From Pedobacter sp. SYSU D00535 (GTDB lineage Bacteria; Bacteroidota; Bacteroidia; Sphingobacteriales; Sphingobacteriaceae), in NCBI RefSeq assembly GCF_017355855.1, contig NZ_JAFEWD010000006.1, positions 167,657 through 231,656 of the forward strand: 64,000 bases of DNA. Reading direction: 5' to 3'. Below, piece by piece: positions 1 to 9,470 of this stretch (its first letter is position 1; every line of letters starts with the position of its first letter). Both the position numbers and the translations under genes were made by a program. The notes below the pieces were generated by a model. It did not search any database, was not told where the DNA came from, and was given only the letters and a program-made list of their open reading frames with translations.

Positions 1-2655
1 CCCTCCGCTTTCCACTTCGCTTATTTCCTGGCGGATAGCAATCATGGCGTCACAGAAGCGGTCTAGCTCATGTTTGGGCTCTGACTCTGTAGGCTCTACC
101 ATCAACGTTCCGGCTACCGGGAAAGAGACGGTAGGTGCATGGAAGCCATAGTCCATCAGTCGTTTGGCAATATCTGTTACTTCAATATCAGCGTTTTTGA
201 AAGCCCGGCAGTCCAGGATCATTTCGTGTGCGCAGCGGCCGTTTGCTCCTGCATAAAGCACTGGATAGTGTTGCTCCAGTCGCGCTTTAATGTAGTTCGC
301 GTTCAGGATAGCGTACTTGGTAGCATTTGTTAGGCCTTCGGCTCCCATCATAGCGATGTAAGCATGGGAGATAAGCAGGATCGAAGCCGATCCCCAAGGC
401 GCTGCTGATACAGCATGAATGGATTTTCCTCTTTCAATATCTACCACCGGGTGACCGGGAAGGTAGGGAACCAGGTGTTTAGCCACTCCGATCGGACCCA
501 TACCTGGACCGCCTCCTCCGTGAGGGATACAGAAGGTTTTGTGCAGGTTCAGGTGACAAACGTCTGCACCGATATTTGCAGGACTGGTAAGTCCCACCTG
601 TGCGTTCATATTCGCGCCGTCCATATAAACCTGTCCGCCATTTTCATGGATAATGTTGCAGATCTCAATGATTGACTCTTCAAAAACTCCGTGTGTGGAA
701 GGATAAGTCACCATCAGACAGGAAAGATCCTCTTTGTGTTCTTCAGCTCTTGCCCGCAGATCTGCTACATCAATGTTTCCGTTGATGTCGCATTTTACTA
801 CGACGATCTTCATTCCTGCCATGGCCGCTGAAGCGGGATTGGTTCCGTGAGCAGAAGAGGGGATCAGCGCTACGTTGCGATGTCCTTCACCCCTGTCGAT
901 GTGGTAAGCACGGATCACCATCAGCCCCGCGTACTCTCCCTGAGCACCAGAATTAGGCTGGAAGCTCATGGATGCAAAGCCGGTGATTTCGCTCAGCCAG
1001 TTATTCAGCTCGTCGATCACCTGCATATAGCCTCCCACCTGGTCGGTTGGAGCAAAAGGGTGGATCTTAGAAAAATGGTTCCAGGTAACCGGTATCATCT
1101 CGGAAGTGGCGTTCAACTTCATTGTACAGGAACCCAAAGGAATCATGGAGTGACAAAGCGAAAGGTCTTTCGCCTCCAGTGATTTGATATAACGGAGCAT
1201 CTCATGCTCAGAGTGGTGCGTGTTGAAAACCGGGTGAGTGAGAAAGTCGCTGGTTCTGATCAGCTCTGCAGGAATTCTTGCTGCCAATCCTGTTTTGATT
1301 CTATCAAAATCTACATCATTGATGCTTTTAGCCTTTACTTTTGCAAAAAAGCGAACGATGGTAGTGATATCTTCCAGGCTGGTTGTCTCATCAAGTGAGA
1401 TCGTGACTACCGAACCCTGATAATGAAGGTTGATGTCGTTGTTTAGCGCTTCGGCATGGATAGGACCGGCAAGATGGCCCACATCCAACCGCAGTGTATC
1501 AAAATACTGTTCGTTTTCCTGTTTGTAGCCTAAAGCTTCCAGCGCATCGGAAAGCACTACTGCCAGTCCGTGCACCCGCTCTGCAATTTTCTTCAAGCCG
1601 TCCTGCCCATGGTAAGCAGCATACATACCAGCCATGATGGCCAGCAGTGCCTGGGCTGTACAGATATTGGAAGTCGCCTTATCCCTGCGGATATGCTGCT
1701 CGCGGGTTTGAAGTGCCATGCGAAGGGCATAGTTGCCGGCAGAATCAATAGTTACCCCGATAATCCTTCCGGGGATGGAGCGCTTGTACTCTTCCTTGGT
1801 AGCAAAGTAAGCGGCATGAGGACCACCAAATCCCATCGGCACACCAAACCGCTGCGTGTTTCCCACCACAATGTCTGCACCCCATTCTCCCGGAGGAGTA
1901 AGCAGAGCAAGGCTGAGGATGTCCGCTACCACGGTTAGCTTGATGCCTTTTTCATGTGCTGCTAAGGCAAAATCTTTGTAGTTGTAAACTACTCCATTTC
2001 CTGCCGGGTACTGTACGATAGCACCAAACATCCTCTCTGTAAGCGCTACTGTTTGATGATCCCCCACCTGCACTTCAATCCCGTAAGGGGCTGAACGGGT
2101 TTTAAGGATGTCGATGGTTTGCGGGAATAGCTCCTGGGAAACGAAGAACACATTTGACTCCTTGTTCTTCCGCAGAGAATACTGCATGAACATCGCCTCT
2201 GCTGCTGCAGTTCCTTCATCCAGCAAAGAAGCATTGGCGATCTCCATCCCTGTCAGATCAATCACCATCGTCTGGAAGTTCAGCAAGGCCTGAAGTCTTC
2301 CCTGCGAGATCTCTGCCTGATAAGGGGTGTACTGGGTATACCATCCCGGATTCTCGAAGATGTTCCGCAGAATAACGGGTGGTGTTATGGTATCGTAATA
2401 TCCTTGTCCGATGAAGGATTTGTAGACTTTGTTTTTTAAGGAAACCTGTTTAAGATACTTCAGGTAATCGTACTCGCTTTTCGGCGTCGGAAGATTTAAA
2501 GGAGCTTTAAGTCGTATTTGTTGAGGTACGGTTTGGTCAATCAGTTGATCCAGCGAGTCTGCTCCAACTGTCTTTAACATCTCTACCGTCTCTTTTGCAC
2601 TTGGAGCAATGTGTCTTGCTTCAAATTTCTCCTGGAAATCAATGTTTAATGTCAT
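1..2655 (-). CDS. gcvP: Glycine dehydrogenase (decarboxylating), P-protein; 3' end outside window
   Basis: PLP-dependent P-protein of the glycine cleavage system: it decarboxylates glycine and passes the aminomethyl group to lipoylated GcvH in the cytoplasm. The visible 885 codons cover most of the usual ~955 residues; the C-terminal ~70 residues and the stop lie left of base 1. The PLP-lysine motif [16 protein letters not shown] is intact (Lys706 by my count, the usual position), and the upstream [10 protein letters not shown] stretch lies near residue 510. The start ATG at 2655 ([18 protein letters not shown]) is preceded by a perfect TACTTTTG promoter box at 2688-2681. It is the fused single-chain form, not the split GcvPA/GcvPB. 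The frame is open throughout. Identity is very secure. Confidence 0.95.
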   Translation of the reverse strand, partial: MTLNIDFQEKFEARHIAPSAKETVEMLKTVGADSLDQLIDQTVPQQIRLKAPLNLPTPKSEYDYLKYLKQVSLKNKVYKSFIGQGYYDTITPPVILRNIFENPGWYTQYTPYQAEISQGRLQALLNFQTMVIDLTGMEIANASLLDEGTAAAEAMFMQYSLRKNKESNVFFVSQELFPQTIDILKTRSAPYGIEVQVGDHQTVALTERMFGAIVQYPAGNGVVYNYKDFALAAHEKGIKLTVVADILSLALLTPPGEWGADIVVGNTQRFGVPMGFGGPHAAYFATKEEYKRSIPGRIIGVTIDSAGNYALRMALQTREQHIRRDKATSNICTAQALLAIMAGMYAAYHGQDGLKKIAERVHGLAVVLSDALEALGYKQENEQYFDTLRLDVGHLAGPIHAEALNNDINLHYQGSVVTISLDETTSLEDITTIVRFFAKVKAKSINDVDFDRIKTGLAARIPAELIRTSDFLTHPVFNTHHSEHEMLRYIKSLEAKDLSLCHSMIPLGSCTMKLNATSEMIPVTWNHFSKIHPFAPTDQVGGYMQVIDELNNWLSEITGFASMSFQPNSGAQGEYAGLMVIRAYHIDRGEGHRNVALIPSSAHGTNPASAAMAGMKIVVVKCDINGNIDVADLRARAEEHKEDLSCLMVTYPSTHGVFEESIIEICNIIHENGGQVYMDGANMNAQVGLTSPANIGADVCHLNLHKTFCIPHGGGGPGMGPIGVAKHLVPYLPGHPVVDIERGKSIHAVSAAPWGSASILLISHAYIAMMGAEGLTNATKYAILNANYIKARLEQHYPVLYAGANGRCAHEMILDCRAFKNADIEVTDIAKRLMDYGFHAPTVSFPVAGTLMVEPTESEPKHELDRFCDAMIAIRQEISEVESGG

Positions 2656-2680
2656 GAAAATGAGGTATAAAAAGAAGCCG

Positions 2681-2688
2681 CAAAAGTA
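2681..2688 (-). promoter_or_regulatory. Bacteroidota -7 promoter box of gcvP
   Basis: TACTTTTG on the minus strand matches the Bacteroidota -7 consensus TAnnTTTG. It lies 25 bases upstream of the gcvP start. The -33 element was not clearly identified. Confidence 0.55.
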
Positions 2689-2759
2689 CTTATTTTGCGG
2701 CCCATTTTCAATTGACAGCGGTCATTATTTTAACAATCCCAGAAAAAATTAAGGCAGTA

Positions 2760-3482
2760 TTATAATTTGCCCAGGCGTCGCAGGTACATCTGAATAGTGT
2801 TCTGCAAACCACTGTAAAGTGCATCCGAAATTAAAGCGTGTCCAATGCTCATTTCAAGCAGGCCGGGGATATGATCAGCAAAGTATTTCAGGTTATGAAG
2901 ATCCAGGTCATGACCTGCATTTAAGCCTAAGCCAACTTCCTGCGCTACTTTTGCGGCTTCTATGTACGGGGCGATAGCTTGTTCCTTATTTGTATGGTAC
3001 CCCCGCGCATAGGCTTCGGTGTAGAGCTCAATTCGGTCGGTGCCTGTTGTTGCCGCTGCTTCTACCATTTTCGGGTTAGGATCTACAAAAATCGATACCC
3101 GGATTCCGGCTTCCTTAAACTGGGGAATCACATCCTTCAAGTACTCTTGATTAGCGATGGTATCCCATCCATGGTTTGAAGTTATTTGTCCCAGCACGTC
3201 TGGAACGAGTGTAACCTGAGCCGGTTTGTTTGCCAATACCAGCTCAATAAACTTCTGCTCCTGACAGTTACCTTCGATGTTCAGCTCGGTTTTGATAACG
3301 GCTTTTAAGTCGTATACATCCTGATAGCGGATATGCCGTTCATCGGGACGGGGGTGAACAGTGATCCCTTCGGCTCCAAAGTGTTCGCACGCAAGCGCGG
3401 CTTTCACCAAGTCTGGATTGTTGCCTCCCCGGGAGTTACGAAGAGTGGCAATTTTGTTGATGTTTACTGAAAGCTTAGTCAT
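2760..3482 (-). CDS. pdxJ: Pyridoxine 5'-phosphate synthase
   Basis: Condenses 1-deoxyxylulose 5-phosphate with 3-amino-2-oxopropyl phosphate to pyridoxine 5'-phosphate, the last ring-forming step of DXP-dependent vitamin B6 synthesis. The 240-residue length is typical. Family hallmarks read directly: N-terminal LSVNINKIATLRNSRGG, ITVHPRPDERHI near residue 40, the catalytic Glu in NIEGN near 70, and GLNAGHDL near 190, all of a TIM-barrel phosphate-binding enzyme. It follows ahcY on the same strand, but a hairpin at 3497-3523 separates them, so it probably has its own promoter. A TATTTTTG box (3494-3487) ends only four bases before the ATG. Its product, PLP, is the cofactor of neighbouring GcvP, although no operon links them. 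Confidence 0.95.
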   Translation of the reverse strand: MTKLSVNINKIATLRNSRGGNNPDLVKAALACEHFGAEGITVHPRPDERHIRYQDVYDLKAVIKTELNIEGNCQEQKFIELVLANKPAQVTLVPDVLGQITSNHGWDTIANQEYLKDVIPQFKEAGIRVSIFVDPNPKMVEAAATTGTDRIELYTEAYARGYHTNKEQAIAPYIEAAKVAQEVGLGLNAGHDLDLHNLKYFADHIPGLLEMSIGHALISDALYSGLQNTIQMYLRRLGKL

Positions 3483-3486
3483 AGCC

Positions 3487-3523
3487 CAAAAATAAGAAAA
3501 CCCCGACGGATGGTCGAGGTTTT
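3487..3523 (-). terminator. Hairpin terminator between ahcY and pdxJ
   Basis: Inverted repeat AAAACCCCGAC / GTCGAGGTTTT (3497-3523), with one G-T type mismatch and a short loop. On the minus strand it is followed by CTTATTTTT, which makes an intrinsic terminator for ahcY. The same T-rich tail overlaps the candidate pdxJ promoter box. Confidence 0.65.
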
Positions 3524-3542
3524 CAATATAAGATTGGTATTC

Positions 3543-4859
3543 TTAATATCTGTAAGCTTCTGGCTTAAATGGACCTTCCACATTTACACCGATATATTCG
3601 GCCTGGTGAGGATCAAGTGCATCCAACTCGACACCAATTTTTGCAAGGTGCAGACGAGCTACTTTCTCATCCAGATGTTTTGGAAGCGTATACACTTTGT
3701 TCTCATACTTGCCAGGGTTCATCCAAAGCTCCAATTGAGCAAGGGTCTGGTTAGTGAATGAGTTTGACATTACGAAAGATGGGTGACCAGTTGCACAACC
3801 AAGATTCACCAGACGGCCTTCCGCTAACACGATCACATCTTTACCATTGATAGTATATTTATCCACCTGAGGTTTGATCTCAATTTTCGTGTTACCGTAG
3901 TTTTCGTTTAACCAGGCCATGTCGATCTCGTTATCGAAGTGACCAATGTTACAAACGATAGCTTTGTCTTTCATCGATTGGAAGTGCTCACCACGAACGA
4001 TGTCACAATTTCCGGTAGCAGTCACAATAATATCCGCTTCCTTAACTGCATTCGAGAATTTCTTTACTTCATAACCTTCCATGGCTGCTTGTAACGCACA
4101 GATCGGGTCAATTTCAGTCACGATAACACGAACGCCTGCATTACGAAGTGAATCGGCAGAGCCTTTACCAACATCGCCATAACCTGCAACCACAGCTACT
4201 TTACCCGCCATCATTACGTCAGTAGCACGACGAATTGCATCTACTAATGACTCGCGGCAGCCGTATTTGTTGTCAAACTTAGACTTGGTTACAGAATCGT
4301 TTACGTTGATAGCCGGCAAGTGAAGCGTGCCATTTTTCATACGCTCGTACAAGCGGTGAACACCTGTAGTTGTTTCTTCCGATAAACCTTTGATACCCGC
4401 GATCAGTTCAGGATATTTATCAAATACCATGTTGGTTAAGTCGCCACCATCGTCCAAAATCATGTTTAATGGTTTGCGATCCTCACCGAAGTATAAAGTT
4501 TGTTCAATACACCAGTCGAACTCTTCTGCATTCATACCTTTCCAGGCATAAACAGAAATACCGGCAGCCGCAATTGCAGCAGCGGCATGATCTTGAGTGG
4601 AAAAGATGTTACAAGAAGACCAGGTAACTTCCGCACCAAGTTCTACTAAGGTTTCGATTAATACCGCAGTTTGGATGGTCATGTGTAAACAGCCTGCAAT
4701 ACGTGCACCTTTCAGCGGCTTTGAAGCGCCAAATTCAGCACGAAGAGCCATAAGGCCCGGCATCTCTGCCTCTGCAAGTTCAATTTCTTTACGACCCCAC
4801 TCTGCTAGTGAGATGTCCTTAACTTTATAAGGAACATAAGTTGTCTCTACTGATGACAT
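3543..4859 (-). CDS. ahcY: Adenosylhomocysteinase
   Basis: Cytoplasmic NAD-dependent hydrolase that splits S-adenosylhomocysteine into adenosine and homocysteine, removing the inhibitory product of SAM-dependent methylation. The NAD-binding [14 protein letters not shown] lies near residue 210, with substrate-site stretches [14 protein letters not shown] and TTTGVHRLY and the C-terminal KPEAYRY that closes the active site. The length of 438 residues is normal. The frame is open nine codons further upstream (to 4886), but that would place the start inside the perfect TAATTTTG promoter box at 4891-4884, so ATG 4859 ([13 protein letters not shown]) is chosen. A terminator hairpin follows. The ORF is intact and the assignment very secure. 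Confidence 0.96.
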   Translation of the reverse strand: MSSVETTYVPYKVKDISLAEWGRKEIELAEAEMPGLMALRAEFGASKPLKGARIAGCLHMTIQTAVLIETLVELGAEVTWSSCNIFSTQDHAAAAIAAAGISVYAWKGMNAEEFDWCIEQTLYFGEDRKPLNMILDDGGDLTNMVFDKYPELIAGIKGLSEETTTGVHRLYERMKNGTLHLPAINVNDSVTKSKFDNKYGCRESLVDAIRRATDVMMAGKVAVVAGYGDVGKGSADSLRNAGVRVIVTEIDPICALQAAMEGYEVKKFSNAVKEADIIVTATGNCDIVRGEHFQSMKDKAIVCNIGHFDNEIDMAWLNENYGNTKIEIKPQVDKYTINGKDVIVLAEGRLVNLGCATGHPSFVMSNSFTNQTLAQLELWMNPGKYENKVYTLPKHLDEKVARLHLAKIGVELDALDPHQAEYIGVNVEGPFKPEAYRY

Positions 4860-4883
4860 AGTTATTGTTTTAAAATTTGTCTG

Positions 4884-4891
4884 CAAAATTA
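4884..4891 (-). promoter_or_regulatory. -7 promoter box of ahcY
   Basis: TAATTTTG on the minus strand, a perfect TAnnTTTG match 24 bases upstream of ATG 4859. It decides against the longer ahcY reading frame. Confidence 0.6.
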
Positions 4892-4997
4892 CCTGATTGG
4901 TAAATGAATATCAACTCAATAGCTCCATTATCTGTTAGCAATGAGAAATGTGACAAATCATTGATGCCCTTTACTTTCAGCTTTCGCGTTATACGCC

Positions 4998-5005
4998 TAA
5001 TTTTG
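4998..5005 (+). promoter_or_regulatory. -7 promoter box of the bacilliredoxin gene
   Basis: TAATTTTG on the plus strand matches TAnnTTTG 38 bases upstream of ATG 5044. It is divergent from the ahcY promoter about 110 bases away. Confidence 0.55.
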
Positions 5006-5043
5006 CAGAAGGTTTGAAATTGAACTTTAAATTAAAATAAGAT

Positions 5044-5454
5044 ATGTATCCAGAATATTTAGTTGCCCCAATGCGGGAAGAGCTTACCAAAGAGGGATTC
5101 GTGGAGTTGAAAACTCCGGAGGAAGTAGATTCAGCTATTAATACTGAAGGCACGGTGTTCGTTGTTGTAAATTCAGTTTGTGGTTGTGCGGCTGCAAATG
5201 CTCGTCCCGCTGCACGTGCTGCAGTTCAGGGAGGAAAGCGCCCCGACAAACTTGTTACTGTTTTCGCAGGAATGGAAAAAGATGCGGTTGATAAGGCAAG
5301 GAGTTATATGCTTCCTTTTCCTCCATCATCACCGTCAATGGCACTCTTTAAAGATGGTAAGCTTGTTCATATGATTGAACGTCACCAAATCGAGGGTCGC
5401 CCGGCTCAAATGATCGCTGATAATCTGGTAGGCGCCTTTGATCAGTACTGTTAG
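5044..5454 (+). CDS. BrxA/BrxB (YphP/YqiW) family bacilliredoxin
   Basis: Thioredoxin-fold protein of 136 residues with the diagnostic Cys-Gly-Cys motif (VVNSVCGCAAANARP, Cys46 and Cys48). In Firmicutes such proteins remove bacillithiol from mixed disulfides (de-bacillithiolation); Bacteroidota also carry the family. The end SPSMALFKDGKLVHMIERHQ (20 residues) is typical of it. The start MYPEYLVAPMREEL is canonical and has its own promoter box at 4998. The gene stands alone between divergent ahcY and convergent cdaA and is closed by a strong terminator at 5487. The family is secure; a bacillithiol link in this organism is inferred from the family only. Confidence 0.9.
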   Translation: MYPEYLVAPMREELTKEGFVELKTPEEVDSAINTEGTVFVVVNSVCGCAAANARPAARAAVQGGKRPDKLVTVFAGMEKDAVDKARSYMLPFPPSSPSMALFKDGKLVHMIERHQIEGRPAQMIADNLVGAFDQYC

Positions 5455-5486
5455 TTGGAATAAAGCAGGATTAAATAATAATGTTT

Positions 5487-5516
5487 AAGTCTGGCCAGAG
5501 AGGCCGGACTTTTTTA
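5487..5516 (+). terminator. Intrinsic terminator after the bacilliredoxin gene
   Basis: AAGTCTGGCC / GGCCGGACTT stem with a short AGAGA-type loop, followed by a run of T on the plus strand, 32 bases after the stop codon. Confidence 0.85.
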
Positions 5517-5573
5517 TGTCTAATTTTTCAAACCTCACAGAGGACTCCCAAACTACTCTCATAAAAGTTCTGT

Positions 5574-6365
5574 CTAGATATGCGAGGCAAGAAGGCGCTC
5601 TAAATCGTCCGGATTTACATTCATTTTTACCCGTCCTTGTTTTGCATAGGAGATTTTCCCGGTTTCTTCCGAAACGATAACAGCCACCGCGTCGCTCATT
5701 TCTGAAATCCCAATTCCTGCCCGATGTCTCAACCCAAAATGAGGCGGAAGTTTTTCATTGTCCGTCAAGGGCAGAATACAGCTTGCACATCTTATTTTCC
5801 CCTCTGAAATCACCACCGCTCCATCATGCAGCGGACTGTTTTTCTGAAAGATACTCTCTAATAATCTTTTAGAGATGATAGCGTCCATCTGTTCCCCGCT
5901 GTTTTGATAATATTGTTCGTCAAAGTATTTGGCAAAGACAATCAGGGCGCCGGTTCTGGTTACCTGCATATACTTACAGGCATCGATGATGGGCTTTAAG
6001 GAGATGACCGCACTTTTTTCTACCTCTTTCTTACTTGCAAACACTGTCTTCCACAATCTATTTCTGTGTAGGGATGCATTTTTGCCGATAAGAAGGAGGA
6101 ATCTTCTGATTTCCTGCTGGAAAACGATAATGAGGGCAAGCACGCCCACGCTTACGAAGCCGCCTAAAATCTGGCTAAGCAATCGCATCTGCAGTTCCTT
6201 GGTAACTACGTATACCAGGTAGATGATGACCAGACCCAGTAAAATGTTCAGAGCAATAGTTCCCCGGATCAGATTGTAGACGTAGTAGATGATGATAGCA
6301 ACCAGCACTATATCTATAAAGTCGAGAAAGCGTATATCAAGAAAGCTTAGATCGAGTCCTTCCAT
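5574..6365 (-). CDS. cdaA: Diadenylate cyclase CdaA (DisA_N domain, membrane-bound)
   Basis: Makes cyclic di-AMP from two ATP; in other bacteria c-di-AMP controls osmolyte and potassium transport and wall homeostasis. The 263-residue protein has three N-terminal membrane segments (about residues 15-95) and then the DAC domain with both catalytic motifs: DGA in SPLHDGAVVISEG (about 185) and RHR in FGLRHRAGIGISE (about 215). The layout matches the CdaA class rather than DNA-binding DisA. It lies 48 bases downstream of folP on the same strand, so the two are probably cotranscribed. The short C-terminal tail VNPDDLERLLASHI is lineage-typical. No glmM or cdaR neighbour is present, unlike in Firmicutes. 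Confidence 0.93.
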   Translation of the reverse strand: MEGLDLSFLDIRFLDFIDIVLVAIIIYYVYNLIRGTIALNILLGLVIIYLVYVVTKELQMRLLSQILGGFVSVGVLALIIVFQQEIRRFLLLIGKNASLHRNRLWKTVFASKKEVEKSAVISLKPIIDACKYMQVTRTGALIVFAKYFDEQYYQNSGEQMDAIISKRLLESIFQKNSPLHDGAVVISEGKIRCASCILPLTDNEKLPPHFGLRHRAGIGISEMSDAVAVIVSEETGKISYAKQGRVKMNVNPDDLERLLASHI

Positions 6366-6413
6366 TGCGCTGAAAATAACAATTTTTTGCGGAAGTAGCG
6401 TTGCCAGGGTAAA

Positions 6414-7277
6414 CTAGCCTCTGTCGTTCAAAGCTTGAAATAGACGTATCGTTTGTACTGCTTCCCTTACGTCGTGCACTCTCAGAATACTCGCCCCTTT
6501 TTGCAGAGCGACGGTGTTCAAAACGGTGGTGCCATTCAGGGCTTCGTCGCTTTGTATATTCAAGGTTTTCCAGATCATCGACTTCCTGGAGAGGCCAGCC
6601 AGAATGGGAATGCCCAAGATTTTCAGAGAGTGGAACTGATTCAGTAGTTCAAAGTTTTGGTCGATCGTTTTAGCGAAACCAAAGCCGGGGTCGGCAATCA
6701 CATCAGTTACACCCAGCTCTTTTAAGCGGTTCAACTTTTCGCCAAAATAAATAAGAATCTCTTTGATTAGATCGTCATATTGGCAAAGATTCTTCATGGT
6801 TCGAGGTGTGCCTTTCATGTGCATAAGGATGTAAGGTACGTGCAGCTCTGCTACTGTCTCAAACATCTTCGCGTCAAGCTCTCCTCCCGAAATATCGTTC
6901 ACCATATGAGCGCCTTCAAGGATGGCCGCCCTGGCAACTGCTGACCGAAATGTGTCAATTGATAAAATACTTTCCGGAAACTCTTTAACAATAGCCTTAA
7001 CTACCGGTAGCAATCGCTCCAGCTCTTCCTCTTCGGTGATATCCGCTGCACCGGGGCGGGAGGAGTAGGCGCCAATATCGATGAACGTGGCTCCATCCTG
7101 AAGCATTTGTTCCGCTGTTTTCAAGCCCTGTTCTACCGAGCTGACTCTGCTGCCTGCATAGAAAGAGTCGGGAGTTATATTGAGAATGCCCATCACCCTT
7201 GGCGTGCCTAAGTCCAAAAGTCGTCCTCTGAAGTTAATCGTTCTCTTTACGTTAAAAAGTGTATTTTTATCCGTCAT
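6414..7277 (-). CDS. folP: Dihydropteroate synthase
   Basis: Condenses p-aminobenzoate with dihydropterin pyrophosphate to dihydropteroate in folate synthesis; the sulfonamide target. Signature motifs are MGILNITPDSFYAGSR at the N-terminus (pyrophosphate loop), IDIGAYSSRPGA near 70, SIDTFRSAVA near 105, DPGFGFAKT near 200 and GLSRKSM near 235. The length of ~287 residues is normal. The frame opens at TTG 7286, but ATG 7277 (MTDKNTLFNVKRT) is the better start. cdaA follows directly on the same strand, a common Bacteroidota arrangement. The DUF1599 gene diverges from its 5' end. Confidence 0.95.
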   Translation of the reverse strand: MTDKNTLFNVKRTINFRGRLLDLGTPRVMGILNITPDSFYAGSRVSSVEQGLKTAEQMLQDGATFIDIGAYSSRPGAADITEEEELERLLPVVKAIVKEFPESILSIDTFRSAVARAAILEGAHMVNDISGGELDAKMFETVAELHVPYILMHMKGTPRTMKNLCQYDDLIKEILIYFGEKLNRLKELGVTDVIADPGFGFAKTIDQNFELLNQFHSLKILGIPILAGLSRKSMIWKTLNIQSDEALNGTTVLNTVALQKGASILRVHDVREAVQTIRLFQALNDRG

Positions 7278-7328
7278 AAACCTCAAAATACCGGTTTATT
7301 CATCGTTTAATCAAATAAATAATACGTT

Positions 7329-7871
7329 TTGGCTGCGAACACTTCTGAAGAATATGATGCGGTAATTAAGGTCTGCAGAGACCTGTTCATAAAGAAAACC
7401 AAAGACTACGGTACTGCCTGGAGAATATTGAGACCGAGCTCCATTACTGATCAGATTTTTATAAAGGCGCAACGCATTCGTACCCTTGAGGAGAAAGGGG
7501 TCTCACTAGTGGGAGAGGACATTAGTTCAGAATACATCGGGATTATTAATTACTGCATCATCGCAATGATTCAATTGGAACTCGAAGAGGATGCCCCTGC
7601 TGAAATTCCAGTAGAACAAATAGCTGCATGGTACGATGAGAAGGCTAAGGAGACAAAAGAGCTGATGTTTGCAAAAAACCACGACTACGGTGAAGCCTGG
7701 AGGGATATGCGGGTGAGTTCCCTGACAGACTTGATCCTGATGAAAATACTTCGCGTAAAGCAGATAGAAGACAACCAGGGGAAGACGCTTGCTTCTGAGG
7801 GAGTGAAAGCAAACTACCAGGATATGCTAAACTATTCTGTTTTTGCCTTAATTAAGTTAGGTCTTAAATAA
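7329..7871 (+). CDS. Tandem DUF1599 (Nmad1-type) protein
   Basis: Protein of about 180 residues made of two homologous halves. Residues ~20-55 (KTKDYGTAWRILRPSSITDQ) and ~115-150 (KNHDYGEAWRDMRVSSLTDL) repeat the same DYG-AWR-R-SS-TD pattern, the hallmark of DUF1599, also called nucleotide modification associated domain 1. The family name reflects comparative-genomics links to modified nucleotides; the reaction is unknown to me. The only start consistent with the frame is TTG 7329 (an in-frame stop precedes it at 7320). It is one base from the next gene, so it heads the plus-strand run DUF1599 / DoxX-like / DinB / aroK. Family is secure, function unknown. Confidence 0.8.
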   Translation: MAANTSEEYDAVIKVCRDLFIKKTKDYGTAWRILRPSSITDQIFIKAQRIRTLEEKGVSLVGEDISSEYIGIINYCIIAMIQLELEEDAPAEIPVEQIAAWYDEKAKETKELMFAKNHDYGEAWRDMRVSSLTDLILMKILRVKQIEDNQGKTLASEGVKANYQDMLNYSVFALIKLGLK

Positions 7872-7872
7872 C

Positions 7873-9030
7873 ATGAAGAAAGCACTAATTCTTATTTGCC
7901 GCCTGGTTGTAGGCGTACTCTTTATCTTTTCGGGGCTAATTAAAGCCAACGACCCACTCGGTTTTGGTTACAAGCTTCAGGAATATTTTGAGGTCTTTCA
8001 CATCAGCTTTTTAAATGACTTTGCTACGGGGATGTCGATTGTCATCTGTGCTTTAGAAATTATTTTCGGAGCTGCATTACTACTTGGAATACGGGCGGTG
8101 CAGGTAAGCTGGGGATTACTGCTAACGATCGTCTTCTTTACGTTTTTAACGTTCTACTCTGCTGCCTTTGATGTGGTCAAATCTTGCGGTTGTTTTGGCG
8201 ATGCCATTCCACTTACCCCGTGGCAGTCCTTTGCGAAAGATATTGTACTCTTAATTCTTATCCTCGTTATCTTTTTCAATCGACAGAGTATTCATCCCCT
8301 GTTCAAATCTCCGGGGGCTCAAAAGGCTGCACTAACTGTAATCAGTGTGCTCGCGTTTGGATTTGGCTGGTATACCTACAGCTATCAGCCGGTCGTTGAT
8401 TTTCTTCCCTACCACGTTGGCGCCAATATTCCAGTCTCTATGAAAATTCCGGAAGGGGCCCCGCTGGACGAGTATGAGATAGTATATGTGTTAAAACATA
8501 AGAAGTCGGGTGAAAGTAAAACCATGACAGATAAGGAATATATCGACAGCGGTATCTGGAAAGATGAAAACTGGGAGGTGACAGGAGAACCCGAGAAGAA
8601 GTTGATTAAGGAAGGTTATCAGCCGAAGATAAAAGACCTTAGAATAGCGGACAGTCAGGGTACAGATTACACAGCAGAGCTGATGGAAAATCCCTATTAC
8701 AATCTTTTAATTGTCGCTTATCGTCTGGAGGATACAAATATAAACGCTTTAGGCGATTTAAACGCGCTGGCAATTAATGCTGCCGAAAACTATAACATTC
8801 GTACTGCGCTGCTCACTTCAGATTCTCCTGCCAATGCCAGTCAGTTCCAGAAGGCGAATCGTCTGGTAATGGAGATTTTTTATGCAGATGCAGTTCCCCT
8901 GAAAAGTATGGTGAGATCTAATCCGGGACTATTGCTGTTGAAGGATGGAGTGGTGGTTGGAAAATGGCCGGCAAGGGCATTGCCTACTTATAAGGACTTG
9001 GAAGAGACTTATTTTAGTAAAGATAAATAA
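7873..9030 (+). CDS. BT_3928-type DoxX-like membrane protein with thioredoxin-like C-terminus
   Basis: Residues 1-135 form a DoxX/MauE-type four-helix membrane domain (ICRLVVGVLFIFSGLIKAND) with a CGCFGD pair of cysteines near 98-100 in a loop. A fifth membrane segment is near 150, followed by a periplasmic region. The last ~110 residues (NLLIVAYRLEDT to NPGLLLLKDGVVVGKWP) read like a thioredoxin fold lacking the CxxC pair. MauE-like domains deliver electrons to extracytoplasmic thiol proteins, so a redox role is plausible but inferred. It is tightly packed in the run: one base after DUF1599 and sharing a base with the following DinB start. The family label is from memory and function is unproven. 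Confidence 0.75.
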   Translation: MKKALILICRLVVGVLFIFSGLIKANDPLGFGYKLQEYFEVFHISFLNDFATGMSIVICALEIIFGAALLLGIRAVQVSWGLLLTIVFFTFLTFYSAAFDVVKSCGCFGDAIPLTPWQSFAKDIVLLILILVIFFNRQSIHPLFKSPGAQKAALTVISVLAFGFGWYTYSYQPVVDFLPYHVGANIPVSMKIPEGAPLDEYEIVYVLKHKKSGESKTMTDKEYIDSGIWKDENWEVTGEPEKKLIKEGYQPKIKDLRIADSQGTDYTAELMENPYYNLLIVAYRLEDTNINALGDLNALAINAAENYNIRTALLTSDSPANASQFQKANRLVMEIFYADAVPLKSMVRSNPGLLLLKDGVVVGKWPARALPTYKDLEETYFSKDK

Positions 9031-9470
9031 TGGTAAAAGAGCTGATTAACTATACTCGGATTGCCGACAGAGCAATACTTGATACGTTTTTGCAAACTGA
9101 ACTCTCTCTTCCCGAGGCTGAATGTTTATTCGGGCACATTTTGAATGCTCAGCATGTATGGCTGGCAAGGATAAATGGACAGCAGCCAAGGTACGAGCCA
9201 TTCTCGCCGCAGCAAAAAAGCGACTTTGAAAGTCTGCACCTCGAAAATTCCGAGGGACTGATCCAAATGATGAATCAGGATCTGTCACGAGAGGTCGAAT
9301 ATCGGAACACGAAAGGAGAGGCATTTTTTAATACCGTCGAAGACATGCTGATCCAGGCCTTGAATCATAGTACCTATCACAGGGGACAAATAGCCACTCA
9401 ATTTCGCTTGAATGGGTTAGTGCCGCCAACTACAGACTATATATTTTTTAAAAGAACAGGCCTGCTTTGA
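9030..9470 (+). CDS. DinB / YfiT-like putative metal-dependent protein
   Basis: A 146-residue four-helix-bundle protein of the DinB superfamily. Candidate metal ligands are His in GHILNAQHVWLARI near residue 41 and the pair in LNHSTYHRGQIATQFR near 120, the usual three-His pattern. Family members include bacillithiol- or mycothiol-S-transferases and many of unknown substrate. Since a bacilliredoxin gene lies 4 kb away, a thiol-transferase role is possible but not shown. The start overlaps the preceding stop by one base, and the end overlaps the aroK start, which implies translational coupling. Confidence 0.8.
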   Translation: MVKELINYTRIADRAILDTFLQTELSLPEAECLFGHILNAQHVWLARINGQQPRYEPFSPQQKSDFESLHLENSEGLIQMMNQDLSREVEYRNTKGEAFFNTVEDMLIQALNHSTYHRGQIATQFRLNGLVPPTTDYIFFKRTGLL

